Shown here piece by piece: positions 15,896 to 29,649 of a DNA stretch of 64,000 bases. The stretch covers positions 11,780,001 through 11,844,000 of the forward strand of contig OZ176051.1 in assembly GCA_964247055.1 (NCBI GenBank). The letters are read 5' to 3'. The translations under genes and the position numbers were made by a program. Every line of letters begins with the position of its first letter. Positions within the stretch are counted from its first letter, which is position 1. The stretch is from Paragordius varius. Its lineage: Eukaryota; Nematomorpha. Below the pieces are notes generated by a model. The model saw only the letters and a list, made by a program, of their open reading frames with translations, did not search any database and was not told the origin of the DNA.

Positions 15896-18800
15896 TTAGG
15901 TAATATATTTTGATTGTTGGAAATAATAAAATATTTGTGGGTAATATATTTTGATTGTTGGGGGTTTTATTTCATTGTTAAAAAATATGGTTGATTGTTG
16001 GAAATACTAAAATATTCTTAGGTAATATATTTTGATTGTTGGAAATAATAAAATATTTGTGGGTAATATATTTTGATTGTTGGGAGTTTAATTTGATTGT
16101 TGAAAAAATATGGTTGATTGTTGGAAATACTAAAATATTCTTGGGTAATATATGTTGATTGTTGGAAAACTAAAATATTATTGGGTAATGTATGTTCATT
16201 GTTGGAAAACTAAAATATTATTGGTTAATATATTTTGATTGTTGGTAATATTATTTGATTGTTTAAAAAATATGGGTGAATGTTGGAAATATTAAAATAT
16301 TATTGGGTAATATAATTTGATTGTTGGAAATAATAAAATATTTGTGGGTAATATATTTTGATTGTTGGGAGTTTTATTTGATTGTTAAAAAATATGGGTG
16401 ATTGTTGGAAATACTAAAATGTTCTTAGGTAATATATTTTGATTGTTGGAAATAATAAAATATTTGTGGGTAATATATTTTGATTGTTGGGAGTTTTATT
16501 TGATTGTTAAAAAATATGGGTGATTGTTGGAAATACTAAAATATTCTTAGGTAATATATTTTGATTGTTGGAAATATAAAATATTTGTGGGTAATATATT
16601 TAGATTGTTGGGAAAATTATTAGATTGTTGAAAAAATATGCGTGATTGATGGAAATACTATAATATTATTGGATAAGTTGAAAAAATATGGTTGATTGTT
16701 GGAAATACTAAAATATTCTTAGGTAATATATTTTGATTGATGGAAAACTAAAATATTATTGGTTAATATGTTTTGATTGTTGGGATTATTTGATTGTTTA
16801 AAAAATATGGTTGAGTTTTGGAAATACTAAAATATTCTTGGGTAATATATGTTGATTATTGGAAAACTAAATTATTATTGGTTAATATATTTTGATTGTT
16901 GGGAATATTATTTGATTGTTTAATAAATATGGGTGAATGTTGGAAATACTATAATATTATTGGGTAAGTTAAAAAAATATGGTTGATTGTTGGAAATACT
17001 AAAATATTCTTAGGTAATATATTTTGATTGTTGGAAATAATAAAATATTTGTGGGTAATATATTTTTATTGTTGCGAGTTTTATTTGATTGTTAAAATAT
17101 ATGGGTGATTGTTGGAAATACTAAAATATTCTTAGGTAATATATTTTGATTGTTGGAAATAATAAAATATTTGTGGGTAATATATTTTTATTGTTGCGAG
17201 TTTTATTTGATTGTTAAAATATATGGGTGATTGTTGGAAATACTAAAATATTCTTAGGTAATATATTTTGATTGTTGGAAATAATAAAATATTTGTGGGT
17301 AATATATTTTGATTGTTGGGAGTTTTATTTGATTGTTAAAAAATATGGGTGATTTTTGGAAATACTAAAATATTCTTAGGTAATATATTTTGATTGTTGG
17401 AAATAATAAAATATTTGTGGGTAATATATTTTGATTGTTGGGGGTTTTATTTCATTGTTAAAAAATATGGGTGATTGTTGGAAATACTAAAATATTCTTA
17501 GGTAATATATTTTGATTGTTGGAAATAATAAAATATTTGTGGGTAATATATTTTGATTGTTGGGAGTTTTATTTGATTGTTAAAAAATATGGGTGATTGT
17601 TGGAAATACTAAAATATTCTTAGGTAATATATTTAGATTGTTGGGAAAATTATTAGATTGTTGAAAAAATATGCGTGATTGATGGAAATACTATAATATT
17701 ATTTTATAAGTTGAAAAAATATGGTTGATTGTTGGAAATACTACAATATTCTTAGGTAATATATTTTGATTGATGGAAAACTAAAATATTATTGGTTAAT
17801 ATGTTTTGATTGTTGGGATTATTTGATTGTTTAAAAAATATGGTTGAGTTTTGGAAATACTAAAATATTCTTGGGTAATATATGTTGATTATTGGAAAAC
17901 TAAAATATTATTGGTTAATATATTTTGATTGTTGGGAATATTATTTGATTGTTTAAAAAATATGGTTGAGTTTTGGAAATACTAAAATATTCTTAGGTAA
18001 TATATTTTGATTGTTGGAAATAATAAAATATTCTTAGGTAATATATTTTGATTGTTGGAAATAATAAAATATTTGTGGGTAATATATTTTGATTGTTGGG
18101 GGTTTTATTTCATTGTTAAAAAATATGGGTGATTGTTGGAAATACTAAAATATTCTTAGGTAATATATTTTGATTGTTGGAAATAATAAAATATTTGTGG
18201 GTAATATATTTAGATTGTTGGGAGTTTTATTTGATTGTTAAAAAATATGGGTGATTGTTGGAAATACTAAAATATTCTTAGGTAATATATTTTGATTGTT
18301 GGAAATAATAAAATATTTGTGGGTAATATATTTAGATTGTTGGGAAAATTATTAGATTGTTGAAAAAATATGCGTGATTGATGGAAATACTATAATATTA
18401 TTTTATAAGTTGAAAAAATATGGTTGATTGTTGGAAATACTAAAATATTCTTAGGTAATATATTTTGATTGATGGAAAACTAAAATATTATTGGTTAATA
18501 TGTTTTGATTGTTGGGATTATTTGATTGTTTAAAAAATATGGTTGAGTTTTGGAAATACTAAAATATTCTTGGGTAATATATGTTGATTATTGGAAAACT
18601 AAAATATTATTGGTTAATATATTTTGATTGTTGGGAATATTATTTGATTGTTTAAAAAATATGGTTGAGTTTTGGAAATACTAAAATATTCTTAGGTAAT
18701 ATATTTTGATTGTTGGAAATAATAAAATATTCTTAGGTAATATATTTTGATTGTTGGAAATAATAAAATATTTGTGGGTAATATATTTTTATTGTTGCGA

Positions 18801-21800
18801 GTTTTATTTGATTGTTAAAATATATGGGTGATTGTTGGAAATACTAAAATATTCTTAGGTAATATATTTTGATTGTTGGGAATATTATTTGATTGAAAAA
18901 ATATGGGTTTTGAAATATTAAAATATTATTGGGTAATATATGTTGATTGTTGGAAAACAAAAATATTATTGGTTAATATGTTTTGATTGTTGGGAATATT
19001 ATTTGATTGTTTAAAAATATGGGTGAATGTTGGAAATACTATAATATTATTATGTAAGTTGAAAAAATATGGTTGATTGTTGGAAATACTAAAATATTCT
19101 TAGGTAATATATTTTGATTGTTGGAAATAATAAAATATTTGTGGGTAATATATTTTGATTGTTTGGAATATTATTTGATTGAAAAAATATGGGTTTGGAA
19201 ATATTAAAATATTATTGGGTAATATATGTTGATTGTTGGAAAACAAAAATATTATTGGTTAATATATTTTGATTGTTGGGAATATTATTCGATTGTTTAA
19301 AAATATGGGTGAATGTTGGAAATATTAAAATATTATTTGGTAAGTTGAAAAAATATGGCTGATTGTTGGAAATACTAAAATATTCTTAGGTAATATATTT
19401 TGATTGTTGGAAATAATAAAATATTTGTGGGTAATATATTTTTATTGTTGCGAGTTTTATTTGATTGTTAAAATATATGGGTGATTGTTAGAAATACTAA
19501 AATATTCTTAGGTAATATATTTTGATTGTTGGAAATAATAAAATATTTCTGGGTAATATATTTTGATTGTTGGGATTATTTGATTGTTTAAAAAATATGG
19601 GTGAATGTTGGAAATATTATAATATTATTGGGTAAGTTAAAAAAATATGGTTGATTGTTGGAAATACTAAAATATTCTTAGGTAATATATTTTGATTGTT
19701 GAAAATAATTAAATATTTGTGGGTAATATATTTTTATTGTTGCGAGTTTTATTTGATTGTTAAAATATATGGGTGATTGTTGGAAATACTAAAATATTCT
19801 TAGGTAATATATTTTGATTGTTGGAAATAATAAAATATTTGTGGGTAATATATTTTGATTGTTGGGAGTTTTATTTGATTGTTAAAATATATGGGTGATT
19901 GTTGGAAATACTAAAATATTCTTAGGTAATATATTTTGATTGTTGGAAATAATAAAATATTTGTGGGTAATATATTTTGATTGTTGGGAGTTTTATTTGA
20001 TTGTTAAAAAATATGGGTGATTGTTGGAAATACTAAAATATTCTTAGGTAATATATTTTGATTGTTGGAAATAATAAAATATTTGTGGGTAATATATTTA
20101 GATTGTTGGGAAAATTATTAGATTGTTGAAAAAATATGCGTGATTGATGGAAATACTATAATATTATTTTATAAGTTGAAAAAATATGGTTGATTGTTGG
20201 AAATACTAAAATATTCTTAGGTAATATATTTTGATTGATGGAAAACTAAAATATTATTGGTTAATATGTTTTGATTGTTGGGATTATTTGATTGTTTAAA
20301 AAATATGGTTGAGTTTTGGAAATACTAAAATATTCTTGGGTAATATATGTTGATTATTGGAAAACTAAAATATTATTGGTTAATATATTTTGATTGTTGG
20401 GAATATTATTTGATTGTTTAAAAAATATGGTTGAGTTTTGGAAATACTAAAATATTCTTAGGTAATATATTTTGATTGTTGGAAATAATAAAATATTCTT
20501 AGGTAATATATTTTGATTGTTGGAAATAATAAAATATTTGTGGGTAATATATTTTTATTGTTGCGAGTTTTATTTGATTGTTAAAATATATGGGTGATTG
20601 TTGGAAATACTAAAATATTCTTAGGTAATATATTTTGATTGTTGGGAATATTATTTGATTGAAAAAATATGGGTTTGGAAATATTAAAATATTATTGGGT
20701 AATATATGTTGATTGTTGGAAAACAAAAATATTATTGGTTAATATATTTTGATTGTTGGGAATATTATTTGATTGTTTAAAAATATGGGTGAATGTTGGA
20801 AATACTATAATATTATTATGTAAGTTGAAAAAATATGGTTGATTGTTGGAAATACTAAAATATTCTTAGGTAATATATTTTGATTGTTGGAAATAATAAA
20901 ATATTTGTGGGTAATATATTTTGATTGTTGGGAGTTTTATTTGATTGTTAAAAAATATGGGTGATTGTTGGAAATACTAAAATATTCTTAGGTAATATAT
21001 TTTGATTGTTGGAAATAATAAAATATTTGTGGGTAATATATTTAGATTGTTGGGAAAATTATTAGATTGTTGAAAAAATATGCGTGATTGATGGAAATAC
21101 TATAATATTCTTAGGTAATATATTTTGATTGATGGAAAACTAAAATATTATTGGTTAATATGTTTTGATTGTTGGGATTATTTGATTGTTTAAAAAATAT
21201 GGTTGAGTTTTGGAAATACTAAAATATTCTTGGGTAATATATGTTGATTATTGGAAAACTAAAATATTATTGGTTAATATATTTTGATTGTTGGGAATAT
21301 TATTTGATTGTTTAAAAAATATGGTTGAGTTTTGGAAATACTAAAATATTCTTAGGTAATATATTTTGATTGTTGGAAATAATAAAATATTCTTAGGTAA
21401 TATATTTTGATTGTTGGAAATAATAAAATATTTGTGGGTAATATATTTTTATTGTTGCGAGTTTTATTTGATTGTTAAAATATATGGGTGATTGTTGGAA
21501 ATACTAAAATATTCTTAGGTAATATATTTTGATTGTTGGGAATATTATTTGATTGAAAAAATATGGGTTTGGAAATATTAAAATATTATTGGGTAATATA
21601 TGTTGATTGTTGGAAAACAAAAATATTATTGGTTAATATATTTTGATTGTTGGGAATATTATTTGATTGTTTAAAAATATGGGTGAATGTTGGAAATACT
21701 ATAATATTATTATGTAAGTTGAAAAAATATGGTTGATTGTTGGAAATACTAAAATATTCTTAGGTAATATATTATGATTGTTGGAAGTACTAAATTATTT

Positions 21801-23300
21801 GTGGGTAATATATTTAGATTGTTAGGAATATTATTTGATTGTTGGAAATATATGGTTGATTGTTGGAAATACTAAAATATTCTTAGGTAATATATTTTGA
21901 TTGTTGGAAATAATAAAATATTTGTGGGTAATATATTTTTATTGTTGCGAGTTTTATTTGATTGTTGAAAAAATATGGTTGATTGTTGGAAATACTAAAA
22001 TATTATTGGTTAATATATTAAATTGTTAAGAATATTATTTGATTGTTTAAAAAATATGGCTGATTGTTGGAAATACTAAAATATTCTTGGGTAATATATG
22101 TTCATTGTTGGAAAACTAAAATATTATTGGGTAATATATGTTCATTGTTGGAAAACTAAAATATTATTGGTTAATATATTTTGATTGTTGGGAATATTAT
22201 TTGATTGTTTAAAAAATATGGGTGAATGTTGGAAATACTATAATATTATTGGGTAAGTTAAAAAAATATGGTTGATTGTTGGAAATACTAAAATATTCTT
22301 AGGTAATATATTTTGATTGTTGGAAATAATAAAATAATTGTGGGTAATATATTTTTATTGTTGCGAGTTTTATTTGATTGTTGAAAAAATATGGTTGATT
22401 GTTGGAAATACTAAAATATTATTGGTTAATATATTAAATTGTTGGGAATATTATTTGATTGTTTAAAAAATATGGCTGATTGTTGGAAATACTAAAATAT
22501 TCTTGGGTAATATATGTTGATTGTTGGTAATATTATTTGATTGTTTAAAAAATATGGGTGAATGTTGGAAATACTATAATATTATTGGGTAAGTTAAAAA
22601 AATATGGTTGATTGTTGGAAATACTAAAATATTCTTAGGTAATATATTTTGATTGTTGGAAATAATAAAATATTTGTGGGTAATATATTTTGATTGTTGG
22701 GAGTTTTATTTGATTGTTAAAAAATATGGGTGATTGTTGGAAATACTAAAATATTCTTGGGTATGTTGATTATTGGAAAACTAAAATATTATTGGTTAAT
22801 ATATTTTGATTGTTGGAAATATTAGATTGTTTAAAAAATATGGGTGAATGTTGAAAATACTATAATATTATTAGGTAAGTTAAAAAAATATGGTTGATTG
22901 TTGGAAATACTAAAATATTCTTAGGTAATATATTTTGATTGTTGGAAATAATAAAATATTTGTGGGTAATATATTTTTATTGTTGCGAGTTTTATTTGAT
23001 TGTTAAAATATATGGGTGATTGTTGGAAATACTAAAATATTCTTAGGTAATATATTTTAATTGTTGGAAATAATAAAATATTTGTGGGTAATATATTTTG
23101 ATTGTTAAGAATATTATTTGATTGTTTAAAAAATATGGGTGAATGTTGGAAATACTATAATATTATTGGGTAATATATGTTGATTGTTAGGAATATTATT
23201 TGATTGTTTAAAAAATATGGGTGAATGTTGGAAATACTATAATATTATTGGGTAATATATGTTTATTGTTGGAAAACTAAAATATTATTGGTTAATATAT

Positions 23301-26018
23301 TTTGATTGTTTAAAAAATATGGATGAATGTTGTAAATACTAAAATATTCTTGGGTAATATATGTTGATTGATGAAAAACTCAAATATTATTGGTTAATAT
23401 ATTTAGATTGTTGGGAATATTATTTGATTGTTGAAAAAAAATGGTTGATTGTTGGAAATGCCAAAATATTTTTGGGTAAGTTAAAAAAATATGGTTGATT
23501 GTTGGAAATACTAAAATATTCTTAGGTAATATATTTTGATTGTTGGAAATAATAAAATATTTGTGGGTAATATATTTTGATTGTTGGGAGTTATATTTGA
23601 TTGTGGAAAAAATATGGGTGTTTGTTGGAAATACTAAAATATTCTTAGGTAATATATTTTGATTGTTAGTAAATACTTAAATATTCTTGGGTAATATATT
23701 TTGATTATTGGTAATATTTTTGATTTTGAAAATATATGGTTGATTGTTGGAAATGCTAAAATATTTTTGGGTAAGTTAAAAAAATATGGTTGATTGTTGG
23801 AAATACTAAAATATTCTTAGGTAATATATTTTGATTGTTATAAATAATAAAATATTTGTGGGTAATATATTTTGATTGTTGGGAGTTATATTTTATTGTT
23901 GAAAAAATATGGGTGTTTGTTGGAAATACTAAAATATTCTTAGGTAATATATTTTGATTGTTAGTAAATACTTAAATATTCTTGGGTAATATATTTTGAT
24001 TATTGGTAATATTTTTGATTTTGAAAATATATGGTTGATTGTTGGAAATGCTAAAATATTTTTGGGTAAGTTAAAAAAATATGGTTGATTGTTGGAAATA
24101 CTAAAATATTCTTAGGTAATATATTTTGATTGTTGGAAATAATAAAATATTTGTGGGTAATATATTTTGATTGTTGGGAGTTATATTTGATTGTTGAAAA
24201 AATATGGGTGTTTGTTGAAAATACTAAAATATGCTTAGGTAATATATTTTGATTATTGGTAATATATTTTTTATTTTTGATATGTGGTTGATTGTTGGAA
24301 ATACTAAAAAATTCTTATGTACTATATGTTGATTGTTTGATAACTAAATTATTATTGGTTAATATATTTTGATTGTTGGAAATATTTGATTGTTGAAAAA
24401 ATTTGGTTGATATTTGGAAATGCTATTTTTAGGTAAAAATATTTTGATTGTTGGAAATACTAAAATATTTGCGGGATATATTTTTTCATTGTTGGGAATA
24501 TTATTTGATTGTTGAAAAAATATGGTTGATAGTTGGAAATACTAAAATATTCTTAGGTTATATATTTTGATTGTTGTAAATACTAAATTATTTGTGGGGA
24601 ATATTTTAATTGTTTGGCATATTATTTGATTGTTGAAAAAATAGAGGTGATTGTTGGAAATGCTAATATATTTTTAAGTAATAAATTTTTATTGTTGGAA
24701 ATACTAAAATATTTGTGGGTAATATATTTTGATTGTTGGAATTTGATTGTTGAAAAAATATGGTTGATTATTGGAAATAATAAAATATTCTTGGGTAATA
24801 TATTAAATTGTTAAGAATATTATTTGATTGTTTAAAAAATATGGCTGATTGTTGGAAATACTAAAATATTCTTGGGTAATATATGTTCATTGTTGGAAAA
24901 CTAAAATATTATTGGGTAATATATGTTCATTGTTGGAAAACTAAAATATTATTGGTTAATATATTTTGATTGTTGGGAATATTATTTGATTGTTTAAAAA
25001 ATATGGGTGAATGTTGGAAATACTATAATATTATTGGGTAAGTTAAAAAAATATGGTTGATTGTTGGAAATACTAAAATATTCTTGGGTAATATATTTTT
25101 ATTTGATTGTTTAATATTCTTGGGTAATATATTTTGATTATTGGTAATATTTTTAATTTTTGAAGATATGTGGTTGATTGTTGGAAATAGTAAAATATTA
25201 TTGCATAAGTTGAAAAAACATGGTTGATTGTTGGAAATACTAAAATATTTGTGGGTAATATATTTTGATTGTTTGACATATTATTTGATTGTTGAAAAAA
25301 TATGGGTGATTGTTGGAAATACTAAATATTCTTAGGTAATATATTTTGATTGTTGGAAATAATAATATATTTTTGGGTAATATATTTTGATTGTTGGGAG
25401 TTTTATTTGATTTTTGAAAAAATATGGTTGATTGTTGGAAATACTAAAATATTCTTAGTTAATATATTTTGATTGTTGAAAGTACTAAAATATTTGTGGG
25501 TAATATATTTAGATAGAATATTATTTGATTGTTGAAAAAATATGGTTGATTGTTGGAAATGCTAAAAGGTTATTGGGTAATATTTGATAGTTGGAAATAT
25601 TATTCGATTGTTGAAAAAATATTGTTGATTGTTGGAAATCCTAAAATATTCTTGGGTAATATATTTTGATTGTTGGAAATATTATTCGATTGTTGAAAAA
25701 ATATTGTTGATTGTTGGAAATACTAAAATACTCTTGGGTAATATATTTTGATTGTTGGAAACATTATTTGATTGTTGAAAAAATATGGTTGATTTTTGGA
25801 AATACAAAAATATTCTTGGGTAATATATTTTGATTATTTGTAATAGTTTTGATTTTAGAAGATATATGGTTGATTGTTGGAAATACTAAGACTTCTTGGG
25901 TAATATATGTTAATTTTTGGAAAACTAAAATATTATTGGTGAATATATTTTGATTGTTGGGAATTATTTGATTGTTGAAATATGGTTGATTGTTGGAAAT
26001 GCTAAAATATATTTGGGT
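23301..26018 (+). repeat. Diverged edge of the forward satellite array
   Basis: The same GATTGTTG units continue in the same orientation, but units differ more from one another, lengths vary and substitutions are frequent. This is the usual look of an array edge that no longer exchanges with the homogeneous core. Confidence 0.9.
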
Positions 26019-26215
26019 AAAAATTTTCAACAATCAAATAATATTTCCAACAATCAAAATATATTACCCATATATATTTTGGCATTTCCAACAATAAACC
26101 ATATTTTTTCAACTTACACAATAACATTTTAGTTCCAACAATCAACCATATATTTTCAAAATTCAAATAATATTTCCAACAATCAAAGGATATTACCTAA
26201 GAATATTTAAGTGTT
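25660..26215. repeat. Duplicated inversion joint, copy 1
   Basis: About 550 bp spanning the orientation flip at 26,019-26,027 is repeated at about 32,930-33,480, with an offset of 7,207-7,246 bp owing to small indels. Shared unusual variants include CTAAGACTTCTTGGG, TTTGTAATAGTTTTG and CTAAAATATATTTGGGTAAA before the palindrome, and CCCATATATATTTTGG after it. Confidence 0.85.
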
Positions 26216-27975
26216 TCCAATAATCAACCATATTTTTTCAACAATCAAATAAAACTCCCAACAATCAAAATATATTACCCACAAATATTTTATTATTTCC
26301 ATCAATCAACATATATTACCCAAGAATATTCTAGTATTTCCAACAATCAGCCATATTTTTTCAATTTACCCAATAATATTATAGTATTTCCAACATTCAC
26401 CTATATTTTTTAAACAATCAAATAATATTACCAACAATCAAAATATATTAACCAATAATATTTTAGTTTTCCAACAATAAACATATATTACCCAATAATA
26501 TTTTAGTTTTCCAACAATCAACATATATTACCCAAGAATATTTTAGTATTTCCAACAATCAACCATATTTTTCCAACAATCATATAACATTTCCAGCAAT
26601 TAATTTCTATTACCCAATAAAATTGAAGTATATATAACAATCACCATATTTTTTAACAATCAAATAATATTTCCAACAATCAAATTTTGTTACCCATTAA
26701 AATTTTAGTATTTACAACAATCAACCATATAATTTCAACAATAAAACTTTATCCAATAATTAGTATTTTCAACAATCAACGATATGTTTTCCACAATTAA
26801 ATAATATTTCCAACAATAAAATTTTATTACCCAATGATATTTTAGTATTTCCAACATACAACCATATTTTTACAACAATCAAATAATATTTTCAACAACA
26901 AATTTTATTACCCAATAATATTTTAGTATTTCCTACAATCAACCATATAATTTCAACAATCAAATAATATTTTTAACAAAAAAAGTATTTTCAACAATCA
27001 ACGATATGTTTTCCACAATAAAATAATATTTCCAACTATAAAATTTTATTAGAAAATAATATTATAGTATTTCCAACTATCAACCATATTTTTATAACAA
27101 TCAAATAATATTTCCAACAATCAAATTTTATTACCCAATAAAATTTTAGTATTTCCAACAATCAACCATATAATTTCAACAATCAAATAATATTTCCAAC
27201 AATCAAATTTTATTACCCAATAAAATTTTAGTATTTCCAACAATCAACCATATACAACAATCAAATAATATTTCCAACAATCAACCATATACAACAATCA
27301 AATAATATTTCCAACAATCAACATATTTTTCTAACAATCAAATAATATTTCCAACAATCAAATTTTATTACCCAATGTATTTTAGTATTTCCAACAATCA
27401 ACCATATTCAGCTATCAATAAATATTTTCAACAATAAAACTTTATTACCCAATAATTAGTATTTTCAACAATCAACGATATTTTTTTAACAATCAAATAA
27501 TGTTTCCATATTATTTTCAACAATCAACCATATTTTTACAACAATAAAATAATATTTCCAGCAATAAAATTTTATTACCCAATAATTACTATTTCCAACA
27601 ATCAACCATATTTTTTTAACAATCAAATAATATTTCCAACAATCAAATTTTGTTACCCAATAAAATTTTTACATTTCCTACAATACACCATATAATTTAA
27701 ACTATCAAATAATATTTCCAACTACCCAATCATATTTTAATATTTCCAACAATCAACCATATAATTTTAACAATTAAATAATATTTCCAACAATCAAAAT
27801 ATATCATCCAATAATATTTTAGTATTTCCATTAATCAATCATATTATTTCAACAATCCATTAATATTTCCAACAAAAAATATTTTACCCAATAATACTTT
27901 AGTATTTCCAACAATCAACTATATATTTTCACAATATAATTATCCCAACAATCAAAACATATTACCCAATAATAT
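26019..27975 (-). repeat. Satellite in inverted orientation
   Basis: Direction flips at a small palindrome (AAAAATTTT, 26,019-26,027). From there the + strand reads CCAACAATCAAATAATATTT, the reverse complement of the array to the left. Units are strongly diverged. Nothing gene-like is present. Confidence 0.93.
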
Positions 27976-29031
27976 GAACTAGTGTAATTTTTATCAGACA
28001 GTAATCATGCCGATTTTCGTATTTGATCAAAGTGGTAATAACATGCTAATATCACTCGAAAGGGCCAACAAAAACCAAGATAATGCTACCGATTTATATC
28101 AGAATGTATAATTACATATATATTTATTAAATTTATTACACCCCCCAATTTGTGCATTTATAGCATTATTTTGTTCAGTAATATAAAAACGCTTGATTAT
28201 GAAAAAATAATTTTAAAAAATATTAAATATTGGTTTATCGTCGATTTTTTTTTCATAGCAAATCAAATACAAAAAATTCACATTTCATGAAAAAATTTGA
28301 AGTCTGGTATTTTTTTGTTTCAATATTCCAAATAATAATAAAGCAATAATATTATTTAGTATACGTTCTAAAATTTTAAAATATTGATAAAAGAAATTTA
28401 TCACATTTTGCATCTAATATTATAATTTGAAAAAAAATTATTAAAGATTTACGAAAATTCGCTGTTACTTTATAATACTAGACAACAAATTTTTATTTTT
28501 TTTAACTGCCATTCTCGTAAATTTAAAATTTATTTTATTAAAGTATATAAACTAAAAAAAATAGTCTAACGGCTAAAAATATTTTTATTAAGATCTGATA
28601 AATTTTGGCCACGATTTCTATTAAACTAAAAATTTTTAAAATTAAAAGTTTTAGATATGAAGCCATGTATTCTATTTCATTTGAAAGAGTGCCTACATTT
28701 TTCGAATGGTAGCTAGTCATTTTATTCAAACTGATCTAAAAGTTATTTGGTATATAAATTTTCAACCCCTAAATAAGTCAAAATATTTCCTAGACAAACT
28801 ATAATTTAAAAATCATATAATTTTTAATATAAATATTAGGGTTAGATTAGTAAAAAATTAAAAAAAAATTGAAAAAGTTGGTTTGCTTTTTAAATAGAAA
28901 TTATTTGGTAGAAGTTAAATGCATGGTCACTTAATATCATTAAATATATTAAAAAAGTAATACAGAATTTTTTAAGAATTCTAATTTTTAAATATGGGCT
29001 CAAGTCGCATTTATTTTCAACTCTTTAAAAA
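27976..29031. other. Non-satellite insert, probably a decayed mobile element
   Basis: About 1.05 kb of AT-rich sequence without GATTGTTG boxes splits the inverted satellite. Its right end (28,988-29,033: GGCTCAAGTCGCATTTATTTTC, then TTTAAAAATTGG) resembles 36,651-36,695, which lies at the edge of another inverted-repeat element. I therefore suspect a relative of that element family. I found no matching left end or target duplication. The 63-aa open frame at 28,538-28,729 (minus) has low-complexity AT-driven composition and I do not call it. Confidence 0.45.
28007..28111 (+). other. Short open frame of unknown status (34 aa)
   Basis: An ATG-started frame gives 34 residues beginning MPIFVFDQSGNNMLISLERA. 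Its residue mix is more balanced than chance frames in this AT-rich DNA. It lies at the left edge of the non-satellite insert, just after a possible acceptor (TTTTTATCAG). It could be a leftover exon or chance. I recognise no family. Confidence 0.15.
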
Positions 29032-29070
29032 TTGGATGTCACTAAAATACATAAAAACGCAAATAAATTA

Positions 29071-29600
29071 CCATTACTTTTCAACAATCAAATAATATTA
29101 CCCGTTGCTACTATTAGTATTTCCAACAATCAACCATTACTTTTCAACAATCAAATAATATTACCCGTTGCTACTATTAGTATTTCCAACAATCAACCAT
29201 TACTTTTCAACAATCAAATAATATTACCCGTTGCTACTATTAGTATTTCCAACAATCAACCATTACATTTCAACAATCAAATAATATTACCCGTTGCTAC
29301 TATTAGTATTTCCAACAATCAACCATTACTTTTCAACAATCAAATAATATTACCCGTTGCTACTATTAGTATTTCCAACAATCAACCATTACTTTTCAAC
29401 AATCAAATAATATTACCCGTTGCTACTATTAGTATTTCCAACAATCAACCATTACTTTTCAACAATCAAATAATATTACCCGTTGCTACTATTAGTATTT
29501 CCAACAATCAACCATTACATTTCAACAATCAAATAATATTACCCGTTGCTACTATTAGTATTTCCAACAATCAACCATTACATTTCAAAAATAATATTAC
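29071..29600 (-). repeat. 63-bp satellite variant, 8 near-identical copies
   Basis: A 63-bp unit is repeated with exact spacing: the segment CCCGTTGCTACTATTAG starts at 29,101, 29,164, 29,227, 29,290, 29,353, 29,416, 29,479 and 29,542. Each unit is a 42-bp plus a 21-bp element, each with a CAACAATCAA box, in the inverted orientation. Copies differ only at a T/A site before TTTCAACAATC. The insert CCCGTTGCTAC is GC-richer than any other satellite unit. Because 63 is a multiple of three, a 204-codon frame stays open across it, with a 21-residue repeat (SISNNQPLLF, NNQIILPVATI), but that frame has no ATG. Confidence 0.92.
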
Positions 29601-29649
29601 CAACATTCAAATATATTACCTAAGAATTTTCGAGTATTTCCAATAATCA

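Larger units (their letters stand above)
1..23300 (+). repeat. Homogenised AT-rich satellite array (core)
   Basis: The whole stretch is built from related units that begin with the box GATTGTTG. Full units are 41 bp, of the form GATTGTTGG-AAATACTAAAATATT-CTTAGGTAATATATTTT. They alternate with half units of 20-21 bp such as GATTGTTGGGAGTTTTATTT and GATTGTTGAAAAAATATGGTT. The + strand carries G but very little C. Neighbouring units are near-identical, and longer blocks recur at fixed offsets, so unequal exchange or amplification has kept this part homogeneous. There is no gene in it: the only open frames are short products of the repeat. Confidence 0.97.

Noticed and set aside
1-23300. CRISPR-like array
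   Set aside because: Repeats are contiguous and variable, the spacers are themselves repeat derivatives, and the window is clearly eukaryotic.
24614-26132. Several 60-90 codon open frames on both strands
   Set aside because: They are translations of diverged satellite units, low in complexity (runs of NNQ, FPTINH, IVGN), and recur wherever the units occur.
29032-29646. A 204-codon frame with a 21-residue repeat as a repetitive protein gene
   Set aside because: It has no ATG start or splice context, and its openness follows from a 63-bp unit. It is reported as a satellite variant instead.
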